A DNA stretch of 64,000 bases from Oscillospiraceae bacterium. Its GTDB lineage: Bacteria > Bacillota > Clostridia > Oscillospirales > CAG-272. Below, piece by piece: positions 20,854 through 31,454 of the stretch. The stretch lies in assembly GCA_015064395.1 (NCBI GenBank), contig SVSH01000009.1:1-64000 (forward strand), given 5' to 3'. A program made the translations under genes and the position numbers. Numbering within the stretch: position 1 is the stretch's first letter; each line of letters starts with the position of its first letter. The notes below the pieces were generated by a model, which saw only the letters and a list, made by a program, of their open reading frames with translations, was not told the DNA's origin and searched no databases.

Positions 20854-22952
20854 CATCCTTTATTCCATTGCTCCAAAACAGCCTCGATCACCGGCTCTGC
20901 CACGGAAGCCTCTCCCCCGTTTTCCACGATCACCGCCACACAAATACCCGTGAGCGGCTGATCCGACAGAAAAACAACAGGGGTAGAATAAGCCAGCATA
21001 ACGGCGTGATCCGTTCCGCCATTACCGGAAGGAACCGAAGATGCAAAGCACCCTGCCTGAACGCCGAGTGTGTTCAGCCCCTCAACCAATCCTTCCAAAC
21101 GGCCACTTTGCTTCATCGCATCGCGCATCGCATCAAGCAAAAGGGTGCGACCTTCCCCGCTCAATGCATACTCGCAAAGAAGGGTGGGCTGTGTCTTTTG
21201 CGTGACGTCGCCGCTTGTGAAGTTGCGAACCTCATACAATAAATGAGAGGAATATCGCTTGCCGCCGCTGACGATGCTTGATAGCATAGAGCAAAGCTGG
21301 GCAGGCGTGCAGACCGTGTCTCCCTCGCCAAGAGCAGCCTTGATCAGTGCCGCTTCGTTGTCCTTGGCAATGGAAGAAGCCCTTCCCTCCTCCTCGGACA
21401 GTTCAATGCCTGTTTTTTGGCCAAAGCCAAGCAAAGATTCATAGGAAGCGTAGCGCTCAAGCCCCAGGCCTTGCGCCAGTTTTCCAAAGAAAATATCGCA
21501 CTTGTCCACGATCGCCGTGGAGGCGTTGATAAAGCCGTGGGAGACGTCCGTTTGGATCAGCATGGGACACAAAAGCGTGTATCCTTCTACCTTCAATACG
21601 CCCGAATCGACCCAAAGAGTAGAGGAATCGACCAGTCCCGAGCCAACCCCCGCCGTTCCCGTACAAAGCTGCATGAGCTTGCCGGGAAAATACAGACCCG
21701 ACAGGGCGCGGTTGAGCAAGGGAGAAGCAGGGTCAGAGGCGAGCTGATCGTAGTTTTCGTTGAACAGCGTCGCATCAAAGGTCGGTGCACTGGCAAGAGC
21801 CAGACACTCGCCCGTGTTGGGGTCGGTGGCGATCACAGCTCCCTTTTTCAGCCCCGTCCTCTGGAGCTGATCGCGCAGAGAATCCTCTGCTGCCATCTGG
21901 GTGTCAATGTCAATGGTCAGACGGATGTCCTGCCCGGCGATGGGCTGCTTGATGACGGTCGAGGAGACCGTCTGTCCCTGTTCGTTCTTGGTGATCTGCA
22001 TCTGCCCGTCCACACCGTGCAAAATGCTCTCAAAAGCACTCTCACAGCCGGCAACGCCCACGATAGCGTTCATGGGGTAGCCCAAGGAATTGTAGTATTC
22101 CCAGTCCTCGGCAAAGATCTTACCCACACGGCCGAGAATATGCGAAGCGTAGCCGGGATAATGATACACCCGCTCGGCGCGAACGATAAATGCCACGCCC
22201 CGCAAGGGCGACTCCTTATTGGCCGCCAGCACCGATGCGCTGACGCCCTTGGCCAGCGTGTATTCGGTCGTGTCACTGCCAAAGCGGCACAGATCCATGT
22301 CGTAGTACAGCCGGATCAGCTTGGTGATCTCCTCGCCCGTGTAAAGAGGAACGCCGTCCAGGTGGGCGTCCAGCGAGTAGGTCTTGACGTAATATTGCGC
22401 CAGCGCGCCGGCTGTGGTTTTTTGAGACAGCCCCAGGCGAGACAGAAGCTTGTCAAGGCGCTGGGCTACGATGGAGTTTCCGTCGCGCGCCTCGTCGTTA
22501 TAGGTAAAGGTAGGGTAGATGCCGGCAAGAGGAAAGGAATCCTCGGTCAGCTCGCCCGCCTCAGGGGTGGACAGGTAGGAAAGCAGCGTCAGGAGTGAAG
22601 AATTTCGGACGGCAATGCCTTGATCGGTAACAAAAGGATCGTGGTGCAACACCAGATCGTAAGCGTATACGTTGGTGACCAGCGGCTTGCCGTTTCGATC
22701 GTAAATATCGCCTCGGACGGCTTGCAGTGTGACCGTTTGGACGGTATAGCCGGCGGGAACAGAGGGCTTTTCCTTGTAGATGGAATAGGCGTTCCCCTTG
22801 GCCTGCAAAGAGATCAGAATCACGGCGTAGACCATACAGACCGCGACAAAAAAGCCGGACAGTACGGTAATTCGGCGGGAGAAGATGGCGTGCGGCGTGC
22901 GCTTGATCTTTTTCTTTTTTCTTTTTTTGCGTTGATACAGCGGCTGTGGCAA
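20853..22952 (-). CDS. PBP2-like transpeptidase-fold protein, catalytic motifs degenerate
   Basis: 699 aa; N-terminal TM, GDIYDRNGKPLVTNVYAYDL, DIRLTIDIDTQMAAEDSL, GAVIATDPNTGECLALASAPTFD, LGFGQKTGIEL; SxxK, SxN and KTG positions not conserved. Confidence 0.88.
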   Translation of the reverse strand: MPQPLYQRKKRKKKKIKRTPHAIFSRRITVLSGFFVAVCMVYAVILISLQAKGNAYSIYKEKPSVPAGYTVQTVTLQAVRGDIYDRNGKPLVTNVYAYDLVLHHDPFVTDQGIAVRNSSLLTLLSYLSTPEAGELTEDSFPLAGIYPTFTYNDEARDGNSIVAQRLDKLLSRLGLSQKTTAGALAQYYVKTYSLDAHLDGVPLYTGEEITKLIRLYYDMDLCRFGSDTTEYTLAKGVSASVLAANKESPLRGVAFIVRAERVYHYPGYASHILGRVGKIFAEDWEYYNSLGYPMNAIVGVAGCESAFESILHGVDGQMQITKNEQGQTVSSTVIKQPIAGQDIRLTIDIDTQMAAEDSLRDQLQRTGLKKGAVIATDPNTGECLALASAPTFDATLFNENYDQLASDPASPLLNRALSGLYFPGKLMQLCTGTAGVGSGLVDSSTLWVDSGVLKVEGYTLLCPMLIQTDVSHGFINASTAIVDKCDIFFGKLAQGLGLERYASYESLLGFGQKTGIELSEEEGRASSIAKDNEAALIKAALGEGDTVCTPAQLCSMLSSIVSGGKRYSSHLLYEVRNFTSGDVTQKTQPTLLCEYALSGEGRTLLLDAMRDAMKQSGRLEGLVEGLNTLGVQAGCFASSVPSGNGGTDHAVMLAYSTPVVFLSDQPLTGICVAVIVENGGEASVAEPVIEAVLEQWNKG

Positions 22953-22994
22953 GACGATCCTTCCCCCTTTCCGTAAAAATCAAAATAAAATCTA

Positions 22995-24194
22995 TTATGC
23001 TACCGGCACAAAGGTGGAGATCCAGGCGCTGAGGAACCAAAGACCAAACAAAAGAGCGCAGGTTACGATGGACGCAATGATACCGCCGTTGGAAAATGCG
23101 TTGGTCAGAGCGTCACCGTGGGTCAACTGATCCTCGCGGCGGCGAACGGTAAACTTGCGGAAATGAACGATGAGAAGGATCAGACCGGCAATGGCAAGGC
23201 CAAAGCGCATAGCGGTCATTCCCATCAGTGCGGCGTATGCCCCCAGATGCTCGGAAATATAGGGCATAAGCTCCTCCTCGCCAAGGGTCAAGAAGGTGTC
23301 ATAGTCCAGCCAGTTTGAAATCAATGTGGGTACAATACCGCCAAAGAAGTTGATGACCATGTGTAAAAAGACACCGTTGAGCCAGTTTCCCGTGCGGGCA
23401 TACAAGAACGCCAGGAGAAGTCCCAGCATGGTAGCGTAAAAGAACTGATAGAAATTGCCGTGGAAGGCGCCGAAGAGCAGACTGCTGACCAAAATTGCGG
23501 CCAATTCTCCGTGAGGCAGCATGCGGTCCATGAGAAGCTTGCGGAAGATCAGCTCCTCAAACACAGGGGCGCAGATCACCGTCGTCAGCATAGACAGCCA
23601 AAGCGGAACGTCCAGGGTTTCACTCAGCGAATTTTCAAAATTGATCCCGGTCAGAGACGCCAGCATAGAAACGAAGGACTCGCCCATCAGGCTTCCCGCC
23701 AGCATGATCGTCTGCGATATGATAAACAGAATGAGAAAATGAGACAGCTTCAGCTTTTTTCTCTCGGGAATCTCGGTGGGGAGCTTGCGCACGAGAAGGT
23801 AAAGCAGCGGAATGCCTATCGTATACAGCGGCAGGGTGGACGCTAAAATAGAGAACCAATAGCTCTCATAAATGTGAGGAGCGAGCGTGTAGACCTGATC
23901 CACCAGCGTCTGCGCCACAACGTACCAGGCGACGGTCATGGCAACGAATGCCCAGCCGAGCTTGGAATAAGAGACTCTGAGCTTATCGCGCGCGAGAGCA
24001 CGGTCGATATCGCGGGCGTACGAATCATCCTCTGTGGTCGGTTGCTCCGGCATGGGCGCGGAATCCGTGTTTCCTTGCGTCACCTCTTTGACCGGTGGCA
24101 CGGGATCTGTCGGTTCCTCCGTCTTGGGCGAGGGCTTTGGCTCCTCGGGTGCGTTAAAGGAGTAAAAATCAAAATTGGGATTGTGATCCTTCAT
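22995..24194 (-). CDS. CPBP family intramembrane glutamic endopeptidase
   Basis: 399 aa multi-TM; APVFEELIFRKLLMDRM and LLFGAFHGNFYQFFYATMLGLLL motifs. Confidence 0.9.
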   Translation of the reverse strand: MKDHNPNFDFYSFNAPEEPKPSPKTEEPTDPVPPVKEVTQGNTDSAPMPEQPTTEDDSYARDIDRALARDKLRVSYSKLGWAFVAMTVAWYVVAQTLVDQVYTLAPHIYESYWFSILASTLPLYTIGIPLLYLLVRKLPTEIPERKKLKLSHFLILFIISQTIMLAGSLMGESFVSMLASLTGINFENSLSETLDVPLWLSMLTTVICAPVFEELIFRKLLMDRMLPHGELAAILVSSLLFGAFHGNFYQFFYATMLGLLLAFLYARTGNWLNGVFLHMVINFFGGIVPTLISNWLDYDTFLTLGEEELMPYISEHLGAYAALMGMTAMRFGLAIAGLILLIVHFRKFTVRRREDQLTHGDALTNAFSNGGIIASIVTCALLFGLWFLSAWISTFVPVA

Positions 24195-24233
24195 GGTAAA
24201 TCTCCCTTCTTAGGAAAAGGATAAGTCAGAATA

Positions 24234-25208
24234 TTATTTGCCCTCGTCGATGGCCTTTTGCAGCCCCTTGACGACGCAATCGCCGCACTCGGCGGCAGTG
24301 GTCACCCGCATACCGATGCCGTTGGCGATGACCTTGGAAAGACCGGGCAAAAGGGCGCTCTCGCCGCACAGAACGGGTCCGGTGGCAAAGACGTCCGAGC
24401 TAAGCTCGGGCGGGGCGGCCTCCAGTGCCGCTCTCATGAGTTGAATGATACGCAAAATAGGCTTGCGAAGCGCCTGCGCCACGTCAGCAGAGGAAATCTC
24501 TGCCGTGATGGCAAGACCGTTTTGCACGCTTCGGCCGCTGACCTGAATGGTACCGCGGTCGATGGCGGGGTGCGCCGTCCCAATGCGATGCTTGATGGCA
24601 TTGGCAGATTGCTCTCCAATAATAAGACCGTAGGCCGCCCGCAGATGAGAGATAATGGCGCGGTCAAATTCGTCGCCTGCCACCCGTCCGGTACGGGCGC
24701 TGACGACGCCGTCGTAGCACAGAACGGCCGCTTTGGTCGTTCCGCCGCCGATATCGACGATCATACTGCCGCGCGGGCTTGAGATATTCAGTCCTGCACC
24801 GTAAGCGGCGGCGATGGCATGGGGAATGAGGTGAACGTTTCTTGCGCCTGCGTCGCGCATCACGTCCTCCAGGGCGCGGCGTTCCACCTCGGTGATGCCG
24901 TGCGGAATGGATGCCACGACGGTGGGGCGTTGCAAAAAGCCAATGGCTTGTGCTTGCTTGAAAAAGGTATGAAGCATCATAACTGCCAAGTCGTAATCGG
25001 CAACGACGCTGTCCTGCAGGGGATGGCAGGCACGGACACCTGCGGGGGTACGACCCAGCATGGGGAGTGCCTCCTTACCGATGGCAATGGGATCTCCCGT
25101 GCGGGAATTGATCGCAACTGCCGAGGGAAAACGCTGGATCAGCACGTGTTCGCGGCGACTGATACGGGTATGGGTGGTACCGAGGTCAATGGCGAGGGGA
25201 GATGACAT
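24234..25208 (-). CDS. mreB: rod shape-determining protein MreB family
   Basis: 324 aa; AIDLGTTHTRISRR, GSMIVDIGGGTTKAAVL, GRVAGDEFDRAIISHLRAAYGLIIGEQSANAIK. Confidence 0.9.
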   Translation of the reverse strand: MSSPLAIDLGTTHTRISRREHVLIQRFPSAVAINSRTGDPIAIGKEALPMLGRTPAGVRACHPLQDSVVADYDLAVMMLHTFFKQAQAIGFLQRPTVVASIPHGITEVERRALEDVMRDAGARNVHLIPHAIAAAYGAGLNISSPRGSMIVDIGGGTTKAAVLCYDGVVSARTGRVAGDEFDRAIISHLRAAYGLIIGEQSANAIKHRIGTAHPAIDRGTIQVSGRSVQNGLAITAEISSADVAQALRKPILRIIQLMRAALEAAPPELSSDVFATGPVLCGESALLPGLSKVIANGIGMRVTTAAECGDCVVKGLQKAIDEGK

Positions 25209-25247
25209 GGGGATGCTCCTTTCGGGGGAAATTGAAGGGGTATCTAA

Positions 25248-25875
25248 AGTTTGAACAACTACTTCTTTTGACGCTCACACTGCACTTCGTGCGCGTTCGC
25301 TGTACCGGTTTTGATGTTACTTCTTTGTCGTTCAACAAAGAAGTAACCAAGAAAGTGAACCCGGACGTTCCCTCCGGGACCTCCCTTTCTTTGCCGCTCT
25401 ACAAAGAGGAAGACGAGAGATCACATATAAGCCGTTAATGCTGTGCCTCCAAGTTTGCCAACACGAGCGGCAGGCGGAAAAAGCAAAAAGTTTTGCCTTC
25501 TCGTAGGGACCGACGTCCTCGGCGGTCCGTCTTCTCGGCAGATGTGGAAAGCAATGGCCTTTGCTTTCCGTTTTTGCATAAAATTTATGCTAACATAAGG
25601 TGCGTTGAATAATAGCAAAAGCTTTTGCTTTTGCATCTTGCGTGCCACTTCCGTGTTTGCAAGTTTTTTTAACTTGCAAACGCAAGCGCTGAAACTGTTT
25701 ACTTTTGCGTCGTGTTGCGCGGAGCGAGAGCGCAGCGCCCACTAAGACGCACTGCGGGGTGCCAAGGGGCATTAGGCCCCTTGGTCCGCTTTCTTGGTTC
25801 GTTCTTTCTCGGATGAGAAAGAATGAACACACCTCACCCGCCGCGCATTGTGCGGCGGACAAAAGGAGAAACCGT
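25248..25875. repeat. modular intergenic repeat copy R9 (both ends, longest typical form)
   Basis: Left end CTACTTCTTTTGACGCTCACACTGCACTTCGTGCGCGTTCGCTGTACCGG with GTTACTTCTTTGT..ACAAAGAAGTAAC; right end GTTCGTTCTTTCTCGGATGAGAAAGAATGAAC. Confidence 0.87.
25502..25529. repeat. GTAGGGACCG-type REP-like palindrome
   Basis: GTAGGGACCGACGTCCTCGGCGGTCCG inside R9; related sequence at 45.3 kb. Confidence 0.55.
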
Positions 25876-25880
25876 AAAAA

Positions 25881-26480
25881 TTACATATTTCCCCACAATG
25901 ACAATTCAAAATTCTCCTTCAACACCACTTCCATACGATGTAAGGGCAATCCAACTACGTTAAAATAGTCTCCTCTGATGCCTTCAATCCAAAGCGAAGC
26001 GGTATCCTGAATACCATACGCCCCCGCCTTATCCATCGGCTCACCCGAGGCAATATATGCGTCAATCACATCGTCCGAAAGCGGGGCAAAGGAAACCTCC
26101 GTCACCTCGTGAGCGGTAACGGTCTGCCCACCTTTGACCACGCAAATACCGCTGATGACTCGGTGGGTGTTGCCCGACAACGACCGAAGCATACGACGGG
26201 CATCGTCCGCGTCATGCGGCTTGCCTAAAATTTCACCATCCGGACTGACCACAACCGTGTCTGCCGCCAGTATGACCGTATCGTCGTCCAAGCGACCCTC
26301 TTCGTTCAGCAGATTTTTCACAGCGGCGGCCTTGCGAGCGGCTAATATTTCCACCAGCCGTCCGCCGTCGCGCTCCTCACTGCTCTCGTGTGCGTCGGCA
26401 CAGACAACGCTAAAATTCAATCCCAAATGCTGCAGCATCTCCCGACGTCGGGGAGAGGCAGAGGCGAGAATCCAGGTCAT
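25881..26480 (-). CDS. maf: Maf family nucleotide pyrophosphatase
   Basis: 199 aa; ILASASPRRREMLQHLGLNF, ILAADTVVVSPDGEILGKPHDADDARRMLRSLSGNTHRVISG. Confidence 0.95.
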   Translation of the reverse strand: MTWILASASPRRREMLQHLGLNFSVVCADAHESSEERDGGRLVEILAARKAAAVKNLLNEEGRLDDDTVILAADTVVVSPDGEILGKPHDADDARRMLRSLSGNTHRVISGICVVKGGQTVTAHEVTEVSFAPLSDDVIDAYIASGEPMDKAGAYGIQDTASLWIEGIRGDYFNVVGLPLHRMEVVLKENFELSLWGNM

Positions 26481-26510
26481 GTTATGCTTCCTTTCCGTGG
26501 TCTATGAAAA

Positions 26511-28772
26511 TCAGGTCTTGCTGGAGGAGTCGATCAAAATACCACTCTCCAGGCGTCCCGTGTCAGCAATCAGCTTTTCAACAAAGGAGGCGTCGACCCA
26601 ATATTCGCCCTCACCGTTGATGGTCATGTAGGAACGGCCTTCGGAATAACGGTAGAAGCGGAAGACCATATCTACCTTGTTGTTGACGGGATGATAGGTG
26701 GGGTTGGTGATGGAGGCGTAGTCCTCTGCGTTTATTTTGATAACAAGCTGGAACTGACTGTCGTCCATGGCGCGGATCTCGGCCATCTCCTCTTCGGTCA
26801 GTGTCTTAATACCCTCGGATACGTGTCCGCCCATCGTCAGCATCAGTAAAGACTTGTAATACTGACGCAGATTGTAGACCTCGCCGTCCTTTTCGACGAT
26901 CTCACGGCCACCGGCGGAGACTCTTGTCAATTCGTAATCCAGCTTCTGGCCGTTGTAGGTGTAGGTGATGTCAAGCGAGTTGATCTCATCGCTCTGATCC
27001 GACTTGGAGTTGTCCAACAGGAGCGTGGCGTTGCGCGAGGGCGAGAGGATCTCGATGCGCTTGACAAACGCCAGGTTGAACCAGATGGGGAACGGATTGA
27101 TCCACTCCAAGGATTTGTATTCTACAAAATAAAGCGAGTGCTCAGAAACCTCGGCCACCACGTCGCACAGCTCGGAATAGACGTAATAGGTCTTGTTCTC
27201 GGTGAGCTTGCTGATACGCAGATAGTTGTTTATGGAGGTGTCAAATTTTACATCGTTATTGGTATCTAACTGAAGATCGTAGGAAATGACGTAGGCAGGC
27301 TTATCCAGTCCGTATTCCTTGAGAGAGTCGGGATCGTTGTGAACACCCAGCTTTTTGATGCTCAGAATGTTGGTCTGATAGAAGTTTTGCAGCACGGCGC
27401 TGAGAACGTCCGCATTGAGACGGTAACCGCCGTACTTGAAACGGTAGCCGCTGCCTGTGATATAAGGATCAGAGGAGGTCATGGTCTTGGAGCGCATGGT
27501 CAAGTCGACATAGTCAAAGGCAACCTCGACGTTGAGATCCTCTATGTTGCCGCCAACACAGGAGGCAAGCACAAAGTTTTCTACGTTAAAGGCGGCGTTC
27601 AGCGCGCTGGGATAGGTGATCATGGGGGTGATGAGATTTTCAATGGGCTGAAGCAGGGCCATATCGTAGTTGTCGTTGTTCATGATATAGACCGATTTGT
27701 TCTCGTCCCCTGCCAGCTTGCAGTAATAGCCGCCGCCGCCAACGATGGGATCCCCCACGATGACGGTGTGCTCCACCGTCTCCACGTTACCCTCGGCGTC
27801 CTTTTTCCAGGTATCATCTGCATTCTTCAAGGCACCCACGATGGTATAGGTGGTAGGCTTATATTCGTACTCGTTGCCCTCCTCGTCTACGCGCGTCTCG
27901 GCGACCAGGCCGTATTCAGCATATCCCAGCTCCTGCACGCGAGCGGTGTCCAGCTTATTGATGGTCAGGGGATAGCCTGCCGCGACGCACAGATAGGCGT
28001 ACTTTTCGGGGTCGTAATTGACAAGATAGGGGCAGTCGTCCTCGTCGTAGCCCTTGATGACGATCTGCTTTTTGTCGGCGGTGATGTCCTTGTTATAGAT
28101 GGTGAATTCACTGCCGTCCGAGTTGTTGACGGTAATGCTGACGACGTTGGACTGACGGATCTGGGCAAACATGAGAATACGGGTAGAGGTACCCGCAACC
28201 TCGATGCCCTCGACGGCAACCACGGCAAACTCCTTGATGGCGCCCGTGACGGGGTCCAGCTTGAGCTGTGTGCCGAGCGCGGTCAGATAATAGCCGTCGT
28301 CGTTGGTGGGCAGTTCATAGCCGTCGGCGTCGTAGATCGAATACACGCCGTCCACCTTCTTTGCCTTGTAGACTGCGCCGTCGTGATCGGTATACGGGAT
28401 GATGCTGACCAGATAATTGACCCCGATGAGGACAACGATCAGCACGGCGATGACCGAAACGAGAGCGATGAGCACCGTCTTCTGGAGACGGTAGGAGGAT
28501 TTTTTCTTTTTACTCTTGCCGCCCTTCTCTGCCTTGACCTTCACGTAACGAGCATGGAGAGTGATATCCTCCTTAGCGTCGAGAACGGTGTCGGCGGTGA
28601 CGGGCGTCCCCTTATCGTCGATCCAGCCCTCGAAGGCAAAGCCGGGGCGGGAGGCGACGGGGAGAGCGCCCAGTGCGTCACCGGTGATGGCCTCACGGGT
28701 ACGGGTGGGGCACTCGCCGCGGCCGGCGTCGAATATGATGTTGATGATGTTTTGGGTAGATTTGTTTTCCAT
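26511..28772 (-). CDS. DUF4340 domain-containing membrane-anchored protein
   Basis: 753 aa; N-terminal TM, LKEYGLDKPAYVISYDL-type DUF4340 segment; last gene of a Gld-type ABC operon. Confidence 0.8.
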   Translation of the reverse strand: MENKSTQNIINIIFDAGRGECPTRTREAITGDALGALPVASRPGFAFEGWIDDKGTPVTADTVLDAKEDITLHARYVKVKAEKGGKSKKKKSSYRLQKTVLIALVSVIAVLIVVLIGVNYLVSIIPYTDHDGAVYKAKKVDGVYSIYDADGYELPTNDDGYYLTALGTQLKLDPVTGAIKEFAVVAVEGIEVAGTSTRILMFAQIRQSNVVSITVNNSDGSEFTIYNKDITADKKQIVIKGYDEDDCPYLVNYDPEKYAYLCVAAGYPLTINKLDTARVQELGYAEYGLVAETRVDEEGNEYEYKPTTYTIVGALKNADDTWKKDAEGNVETVEHTVIVGDPIVGGGGYYCKLAGDENKSVYIMNNDNYDMALLQPIENLITPMITYPSALNAAFNVENFVLASCVGGNIEDLNVEVAFDYVDLTMRSKTMTSSDPYITGSGYRFKYGGYRLNADVLSAVLQNFYQTNILSIKKLGVHNDPDSLKEYGLDKPAYVISYDLQLDTNNDVKFDTSINNYLRISKLTENKTYYVYSELCDVVAEVSEHSLYFVEYKSLEWINPFPIWFNLAFVKRIEILSPSRNATLLLDNSKSDQSDEINSLDITYTYNGQKLDYELTRVSAGGREIVEKDGEVYNLRQYYKSLLMLTMGGHVSEGIKTLTEEEMAEIRAMDDSQFQLVIKINAEDYASITNPTYHPVNNKVDMVFRFYRYSEGRSYMTINGEGEYWVDASFVEKLIADTGRLESGILIDSSSKT

Positions 28773-28821
28773 GATTGGGTAAAGTCCCTTTCTTTTTTGG
28801 GATAGGTGGGGGGATCTAAAT

Positions 28822-29335
28822 TTTTAACTACTTTTTCTTTTGACGCTCACACTGTGCTTCGCACGCGTTCGCTGTACCGGCATTGGATGTTACTTCTTTG
28901 TCGTTCAACAAAGAAGTAACCAAGAAAGTGAACCAAGACGTTCCCTCTTGGAACTCCCTTTCCGTGTCACGCTACAAAGCGGATCAAGAGATAGACATGT
29001 TATTTTTTTATGTGGTGCTTCAAGTCTTGCTAACACGCGTGACAGATATAGAAAGCAAAAGTGTTTGCCCTAAAATGAGCGTGGCTTTTTTGAAGCCGCG
29101 CTCGCAAGCGCTGAAATTTTACATCTTCGCGTCGTGTTGCGCGGAGCGGGAGCGTAGCGCCCACAAAGACGCGCCGCGGGGTCCCAAGGGGCTTGCCCCT
29201 TGGCTGATTTTCTTTCGCCATTTCTTTGTTCAGCGACAAAGAAATGGCACAAAACCATACACCGAGCGCGCGCAGCTCGACGAAGTCGAGGTGGGCTGTG
29301 CGAGGCTGTAGAAGAAGACGCAGAAAATTTAGTTC
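28822..29335. repeat. modular intergenic repeat copy R10 (both ends)
   Basis: Left end CTTTTTCTTTTGACGCTCACACTGTGCTTCGCACGCGTTCGCTGTACCGG; right-end hairpin GCCATTTCTTTGT-N6-ACAAAGAAATGGC; CAGCTCGACGAAGTCGAGGTGGGCTGTGCG. Confidence 0.85.
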
Positions 29336-29337
29336 TT

Positions 29338-29712
29338 CTTCTCTCGCCGTTTTGCCACCACGAGCGGCAGGTAGAGGAAGCAAGGAATTTTGCTTTCCGT
29401 TTTGCGGAAAATTTAAGCTATCAAAAGGTGCGTTGAATAATAGCAAAAGCTTTTGCTCTTGCACCTTGCGTGCCACTTCCGTGTTTGCAAGTTTCTTTAA
29501 CTTGCAAACGCAAGCGCTGAAGATGCAGGCTTTTGCGCCACAATCAGAGGAAACCTCGTTTCCTCGTGGCGCACGGTGGGGATCCAAGGGGGAACCCCTT
29601 GGTGTCTTTTCTTCGCCTATTCTTTGCGACAAGGCAAAGAATAGGCATCAGCCGCACACCAAGCGCGCACAGCTCGACGAAGTCGAGGTGGGCTGGGCGA
29701 GGCTGTAGAAAA
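29338..29712. repeat. modular intergenic repeat copy R11 (right half)
   Basis: CACGAGCGGCAGG, GGTGCGTTGAATAATAGCAAAAGCTTTTGCT, TTTGCAAGTTTCTTTAACTTGCAAA, GCCTATTCTTTGC-N6-GCAAAGAATAGGC, CTCGACGAAGTCGAGG. Confidence 0.83.
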
Positions 29713-29753
29713 AAGTCGCTCAAACCTTCGCTATCAGCTCTTTACTCTGAATA

Positions 29754-31454
29754 TCAAGCAAACTTTCTTCTCGTAATGACATAAATGCCTGCGCCAAACA
29801 AGATCACCGCCGGCAACACCGCTAAAATAGTGGTATACGACGTCTTGTTGGTGTCGGTGATCAAACCGTCCTGAACCTCGGTTTCTACAAAAGGCTTCAA
29901 ATACTGCTGGATCAGAGCCGCCATAGCATCCTTACCCAAGGAGCGCAAGGTTCCCGCCAGCATGTCCGCGTTACCATACGACTTGGAGGTCAACAGCTCG
30001 TCACACAAAAATTCGGTCGATGCACAGGCAACCACGTAAGAATCGTGCGAGACGGTCGTGTAACCGTTGCGGTCGCCCGCCGCAGTGACTGTCTCGGAGG
30101 CAATGGTCATCAGCATGTAAGGATCGGCATTGGCAGGACGCTCAATGGCCTCGTCGCCTACGTAGGCAGTCGCACCCTCACCGGCAACGAAAACGTCAAA
30201 TGCCTGACGGTAGGTACCGCCCGAGCCGTAAGAAGCATACGAGAAAGCCTCAATGCCGTTCTCGGGATCGGCCATGACGTAGGTCGTTTTGTAAAGCGGA
30301 GAAAATTTGAGAGCGGCGCTGTTGCGGAAGACCACCTTGGGCGGATACGCTTTGCTTCTCATATCTGTGGTGATAGAAGCACCGCTACCCGTGGTTGCAT
30401 AATCGCCGACCAGCGTCAAACCGTCCGCCGTCAAGGACGAGGTGGTATCCTTGAGCAGATAGTTTTGATCGTCTCCCGACAGGTCGGTCTGGCGGCAGAT
30501 CGAAATGCCCCATTTTTCCAGATACTCCTCAAAGGTGGGAAGGAGAGGCGTGTCGGCGTTGAAAAACACCATCATGGAGTTTTCGTTGTCCAGATACGCG
30601 TCCAGCTTGGCGATCTCGGAGACGGTCGTGTCGCCCGACATGATATCATTATATCCCTTGAAGTCGGTCTTGGGATCGACACAGACCACCAGGCGGCAGT
30701 CCTCGGGAAGCTCCTCTTTTTCCAGGTCAAAATCGCGAATGACCTCGTATCCGGCTTCCTCAAGCAGGGTAATAAAGGTGTCGCTGTAGCCCGATTCGCC
30801 GTGATTGGACAGCAGCACGCACTTGGGAGAGGCCGCCTTGGTCACCTCAAAAATGGTGGCAAGGAAACGGCGCTCGCCGCTGTACGCCCACAATTCGTCC
30901 GTCGTGGTGTCCTGCATAAAGAAGGACTTGAGGGACAGGTGGCGGTACTCGGTTCCGCTGGAAATAATGACATTGGTGGGATAAATGGTGGTATAAGAGG
31001 TCGCCTTATACTGTTGAACAGCCGACGGGTCGCGGTTGACGTTGACCGTCTTGACCTCGATCGACTCGGGAAATTCCTTTTGCAGGCAAAGCGCCGTGAT
31101 GTAGATCATACGGCGGTAGGAGTTGGACATGAGGTTGTCAGGGTCGTCACAGAAGGTGATGGTCACCTTGACCTTATCCTCGCCCTTTTCCAGTCGAGCG
31201 GCGTTCATGTCATCCAGGGTCTTGCCCAAAAGGGAGATGCAACCCGGCGTCAGGGTATACAGCTCGTAGTCCTCACTGCCCGACGAGGTTTTGCGGGTGT
31301 AGGTCGTTAAGTCGATATACCACAGCCCACGCGACGCAAAGGCGGAGAACACCACGTTCACAACAAGAACGAGGGCGATCACCAAAACGGTCAGCGCGGT
31401 GGCGATGGTGGAGCGGCGCAGCTGCCGCCCGCTTGTGGATTGAAACAGTTTCAT
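29754..31454 (-). CDS. GldG-family ABC transporter auxiliary protein (paralog 2)
   Basis: 566 aa; N-terminal TM, ABC_transp_aux-like extracellular domain, C-terminal TM (AVLPAVILFGAGIYVITRRKFA). Confidence 0.82.
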   Translation of the reverse strand: MKLFQSTSGRQLRRSTIATALTVLVIALVLVVNVVFSAFASRGLWYIDLTTYTRKTSSGSEDYELYTLTPGCISLLGKTLDDMNAARLEKGEDKVKVTITFCDDPDNLMSNSYRRMIYITALCLQKEFPESIEVKTVNVNRDPSAVQQYKATSYTTIYPTNVIISSGTEYRHLSLKSFFMQDTTTDELWAYSGERRFLATIFEVTKAASPKCVLLSNHGESGYSDTFITLLEEAGYEVIRDFDLEKEELPEDCRLVVCVDPKTDFKGYNDIMSGDTTVSEIAKLDAYLDNENSMMVFFNADTPLLPTFEEYLEKWGISICRQTDLSGDDQNYLLKDTTSSLTADGLTLVGDYATTGSGASITTDMRSKAYPPKVVFRNSAALKFSPLYKTTYVMADPENGIEAFSYASYGSGGTYRQAFDVFVAGEGATAYVGDEAIERPANADPYMLMTIASETVTAAGDRNGYTTVSHDSYVVACASTEFLCDELLTSKSYGNADMLAGTLRSLGKDAMAALIQQYLKPFVETEVQDGLITDTNKTSYTTILAVLPAVILFGAGIYVITRRKFA

